A DNA stretch of 64,000 nt from Epiperipatus broadwayi (lineage: Eukaryota > Onychophora > Udeonychophora > Euonychophora > Peripatidae), in the NCBI GenBank assembly GCA_028023455.1, contig JAQFVV010012418.1, positions 4,523,244-4,587,243 of the forward strand, in the 5' to 3' direction. The stretch's first letter is position 1, and the number at the start of each line of letters is the position of its first letter. A program made the position numbers and the translations under genes. Positions 63,701 through 64,000 of the stretch are shown piece by piece. The notes under the pieces were generated by a model. It made no database searches. It saw only the letters and a list, made by a program, of their open reading frames with translations, and was not told where the DNA came from.

Positions 63701-64000
63701 TTATTTATATATTAAATTAAATCATTGTTGACTGTATTGTAATGTCTAAAATGCACAGCTAACAAGAAAGTTCCACATTCTATGTCACATGATTACAAAC
63801 TTCTTTTTATATCCCACTGATTCAGTTAAATACAAAAGACTTGTATCATATTTTAATTACCATTGTTGATTGCAATAAAAGACAAATGCTAGAATAATGA
63901 GGAATTAAGATTTATTTACATTTATACATAATCACAAAACAAATAATAACAGAATTGATGGAAATCCTTGGGAAACAGCAATCTATTCCTGATCATTAAT
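60781..64000. other. AT-rich background, no gene seen
   Basis: No gene or delimited element was recognised. Sequence near 62.64-62.70 kb with paired AGTAATC and GATTAC words resembles 51.82-51.90 kb and may be an old MITE family. The 67-codon minus frame at 62966-63169 has no domain. Confidence 0.5.

Overview
The window looks like non-coding, repeat-rich nuclear DNA from an animal, probably an invertebrate. It is very AT-rich throughout. No open reading frame resembles a host gene, and none of the protein similarities I recognise belongs to a cellular gene. What can be recognised is almost entirely mobile-element debris: hAT DNA transposons, an RTE-type LINE tail, a Penelope-like retroelement (PLE) with a GIY-YIG domain, tRNA-related SINE-like repeats, and several short elements that carry hammerhead ribozymes (HHRs). 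The species cannot be named from the sequence.

Layout. 1-7.5 kb: AT-rich background with a SINE-like tRNA remnant (about 0.5 kb), a clean 531-bp non-autonomous hAT element (3.3-3.8 kb) and a tRNA-Gly(UCC)-like sequence (4.0 kb). 7.5-10.6 kb: an island richer in GC, with a minisatellite and a possible 2.2-kb solo LTR. 14.8-17.0 kb: a decayed autonomous hAT transposon with a broken ZBED5-like transposase. 18.9-19.7 kb: a tandem SINE-like repeat with an embedded HHR, and related copies at 31.7 and 36.1 kb. 24.6-25.8 kb: a 5'-truncated RTE LINE tail between long direct repeats. 28.4, 32.5, 37.6-38.2, 45.1 and 47.8-49.3 kb: five loci of short HHR-bearing retroelements. 34.4 kb: a second hAT MITE. 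39.2-39.7 kb: a foldback element with HHR-like arms. 40.9 kb: a GC-rich 105-bp SINE-like insertion. 52.2-54.5 and 58.5-60.8 kb: two diverged copies of a 2.25-kb repeat. 56.6-58.4 kb: a 5'-truncated PLE on the minus strand.

The most interesting material is the ribozyme set. Several copies keep a CUGANGA...GAAA core, three stems, a palindromic stem III and a stem I internal loop, which is the plan of minimal type I HHRs known from PLEs and animal retrozymes. They occur as tandem units of about 370-430 bp or as head-to-head inverted pairs. Three insertions are bounded by exact 8-14 bp target-site duplications. One element ends within 0-3 nt of the predicted self-cleavage site. A PLE in the same window offers a plausible source of the enzyme that moved them, but that link is inference.
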